A stretch of 15,335 nucleotides of DNA from Candidatus Jorgensenbacteria bacterium. GTDB lineage: Bacteria; Patescibacteriota; Minisyncoccia; UBA6257; GWB1-50-10. The stretch is taken from contig JACRFG010000089.1 of the NCBI GenBank assembly GCA_016234345.1, forward strand, positions 1-15,335. Direction: 5' to 3'. Numbering within the stretch: the first letter of the stretch is position 1; each line of letters opens with the position of its first letter. Below are positions 14,597 through 15,335 of this stretch, piece after piece. Made by a program: the position numbers and the translations under genes. The notes under the pieces were generated by a model that saw only the letters and a list, made by a program, of their open reading frames with translations, was not told the origin of the DNA and made no database searches.

Positions 14597-15335
14597 TAGA
14601 TAAAAGACGCGGCACGCTCTACATGCTTAACAAGCATTGCAACGTACCCGGATTCATTGTCATACCATGAAAGAACCTTTACGAGATCGCCATCGATGAC
14701 TTTAGTAAATCCGAGATCAACAATCGCGCCATAGGGTTCTCCAACAATATCAGAGGAAACTATTTGATCTTCAGTGACTTTCAAAATACCTTGCCAGCGC
14801 GGTTCTTTCGCGGCCCGTCTTAAAATATCATTAATCTCCTCGACTGAAGTTTTACGCGCCGCCACAAAAGTTATATCGGCAATCGAGCCAGTAACTGTGG
14901 GCACACGGATAGCGATACCGTCAAACTTACCCTCGAGAGATTTAATGGCGCGAGTGACGGCAACTGCGGCGCCGGTTGTAGAAGGGGTCATATTCTGAGC
15001 TGCCGCCCTGCCCCGCCGATAATCCTTGCCCTTGGTCGGACCATCAACAATGTTTTGCGTTGCGGTATATGCATGAATGGTGTTTAAAATCGCTTTCTTG
15101 ATCCCCGGATTTTCCGACATAACCTGTACAACCGGCGAAGCAGCATTAGTCGTGCACGAACCATTAGAAGTTATAACTGCTGTTTTAAGCTCATCCTCAT
15201 TTACGCCCACGAGCACGGTTTTACCATCAGCTCCATCAGAATCTTTGGCTGGCGCCGTAATAACTACCCGTTTTGCTCCTGCCTCAAGATGCACCTTGGA
15301 TGCGGCATACGATTCAAAAATGCCGGTTGACTCGA
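14596..15335 (-). CDS. gap: Glyceraldehyde-3-phosphate dehydrogenase, partial (5' end outside window)
   Basis: About 246 C-terminal residues are visible and the frame is open to the right edge; the GTG at 15292-15294 is internal, because codons upstream read E-S-T-G-I-F...S-K-V-H-L, a conserved GAPDH stretch. The enzyme oxidises glyceraldehyde-3-phosphate to 1,3-bisphosphoglycerate with NAD(P). The catalytic Cys is in S-N-G-S-C-T-T-N-A-A-S-P-V, and the catalytic His in I-H-A-Y-T-A-T-Q. W-Y-D-N-E-S-G-Y (normally W-Y-D-N-E-x-G-Y) is the C-terminal NAD-site motif. The usual second Cys after T-T-N is Ala. It is the first visible gene of the minus-strand run and overlaps the peptidoglycan fusion gene by 1 bp. 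The run may begin upstream of the window. Confidence 0.96.
   Translation of the reverse strand, partial: ESTGIFESYAASKVHLEAGAKRVVITAPAKDSDGADGKTVLVGVNEDELKTAVITSNGSCTTNAASPVVQVMSENPGIKKAILNTIHAYTATQNIVDGPTKGKDYRRGRAAAQNMTPSTTGAAVAVTRAIKSLEGKFDGIAIRVPTVTGSIADITFVAARKTSVEEINDILRRAAKEPRWQGILKVTEDQIVSSDIVGEPYGAIVDLGFTKVIDGDLVKVLSWYDNESGYVAMLVKHVERAASFI

Noticed and set aside
15292..15294. GTG start for GAPDH inside the window
   Set aside because: Conserved GAPDH residues (E-S-T-G-I-F) continue upstream in the same frame to the edge, so this codon is internal.
1..15335. Recoded TGA (code 25 as in Gracilibacteria/Absconditabacteria)
   Set aside because: TGA ends conserved genes at 3058-3060, 8279-8281 and 12009-12011 at the expected lengths, and no in-frame TGA is needed.

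Overview
The window most likely comes from a Patescibacteria/CPR genome, probably a Parcubacteria-like member, using the standard code (TGA ends several genes). The evidence is the gene style rather than any marker gene: a transketolase split into separate N- and C-terminal subunits, a compact overlapping cluster of sugar-phosphate genes, a prepilin-LamG chimera, an L,D-transpeptidase/D,D-peptidase fusion, and very short or overlapping gene junctions. No rRNA, tRNA, transposase or CRISPR array is visible.

Left part, plus strand (1-5550). A partial 3' end of a Cys-patterned protein (3-200) is followed by two large secreted proteins (319-3060 and 3283-5505). Each is a separate transcription unit with a near-consensus promoter, a clear Shine-Dalgarno site and a strong hairpin terminator. 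Both have a signal peptide, about a dozen Asp-box (S-T-D/N-x-G-x-T/S-W) beta-propeller repeats, and a C-terminal domain of the type IX secretion (T9SS) sorting class. That class belongs to Bacteroidota, Ignavibacteria and relatives, which have an outer membrane, so two such genes inside a CPR-like locus are the main surprise of the window.

Middle (5551-6925). A 449-residue polytopic membrane protein of unknown function follows. Its putative extended -10 box lies so close to the ATG that the mRNA may be leaderless. It converges with the right-hand gene set across 7 bp.

Right part, minus strand (6933-15335). In transcription order: GAPDH (5' end outside the window), a membrane-anchored L,D-transpeptidase/D,D-peptidase fusion, RpiB-like isomerase, ribulose-phosphate 3-epimerase-like protein, CTP synthase, then after a 78-bp gap with a -10 box, transketolase N-subunit, a 72-residue single-pass membrane protein, transketolase C-subunit, and a prepilin-LamG protein. 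Most genes overlap by 1-10 bp, so they are probably co-transcribed and translationally coupled. Together GAPDH, RpiB, Rpe and transketolase give the lower-glycolysis entry step and most of the non-oxidative pentose phosphate interconversion, feeding ribose-5-phosphate to nucleotide synthesis, where CTP synthase acts. The peptidoglycan fusion and the pilin-like protein are cell-surface functions embedded in the same run.
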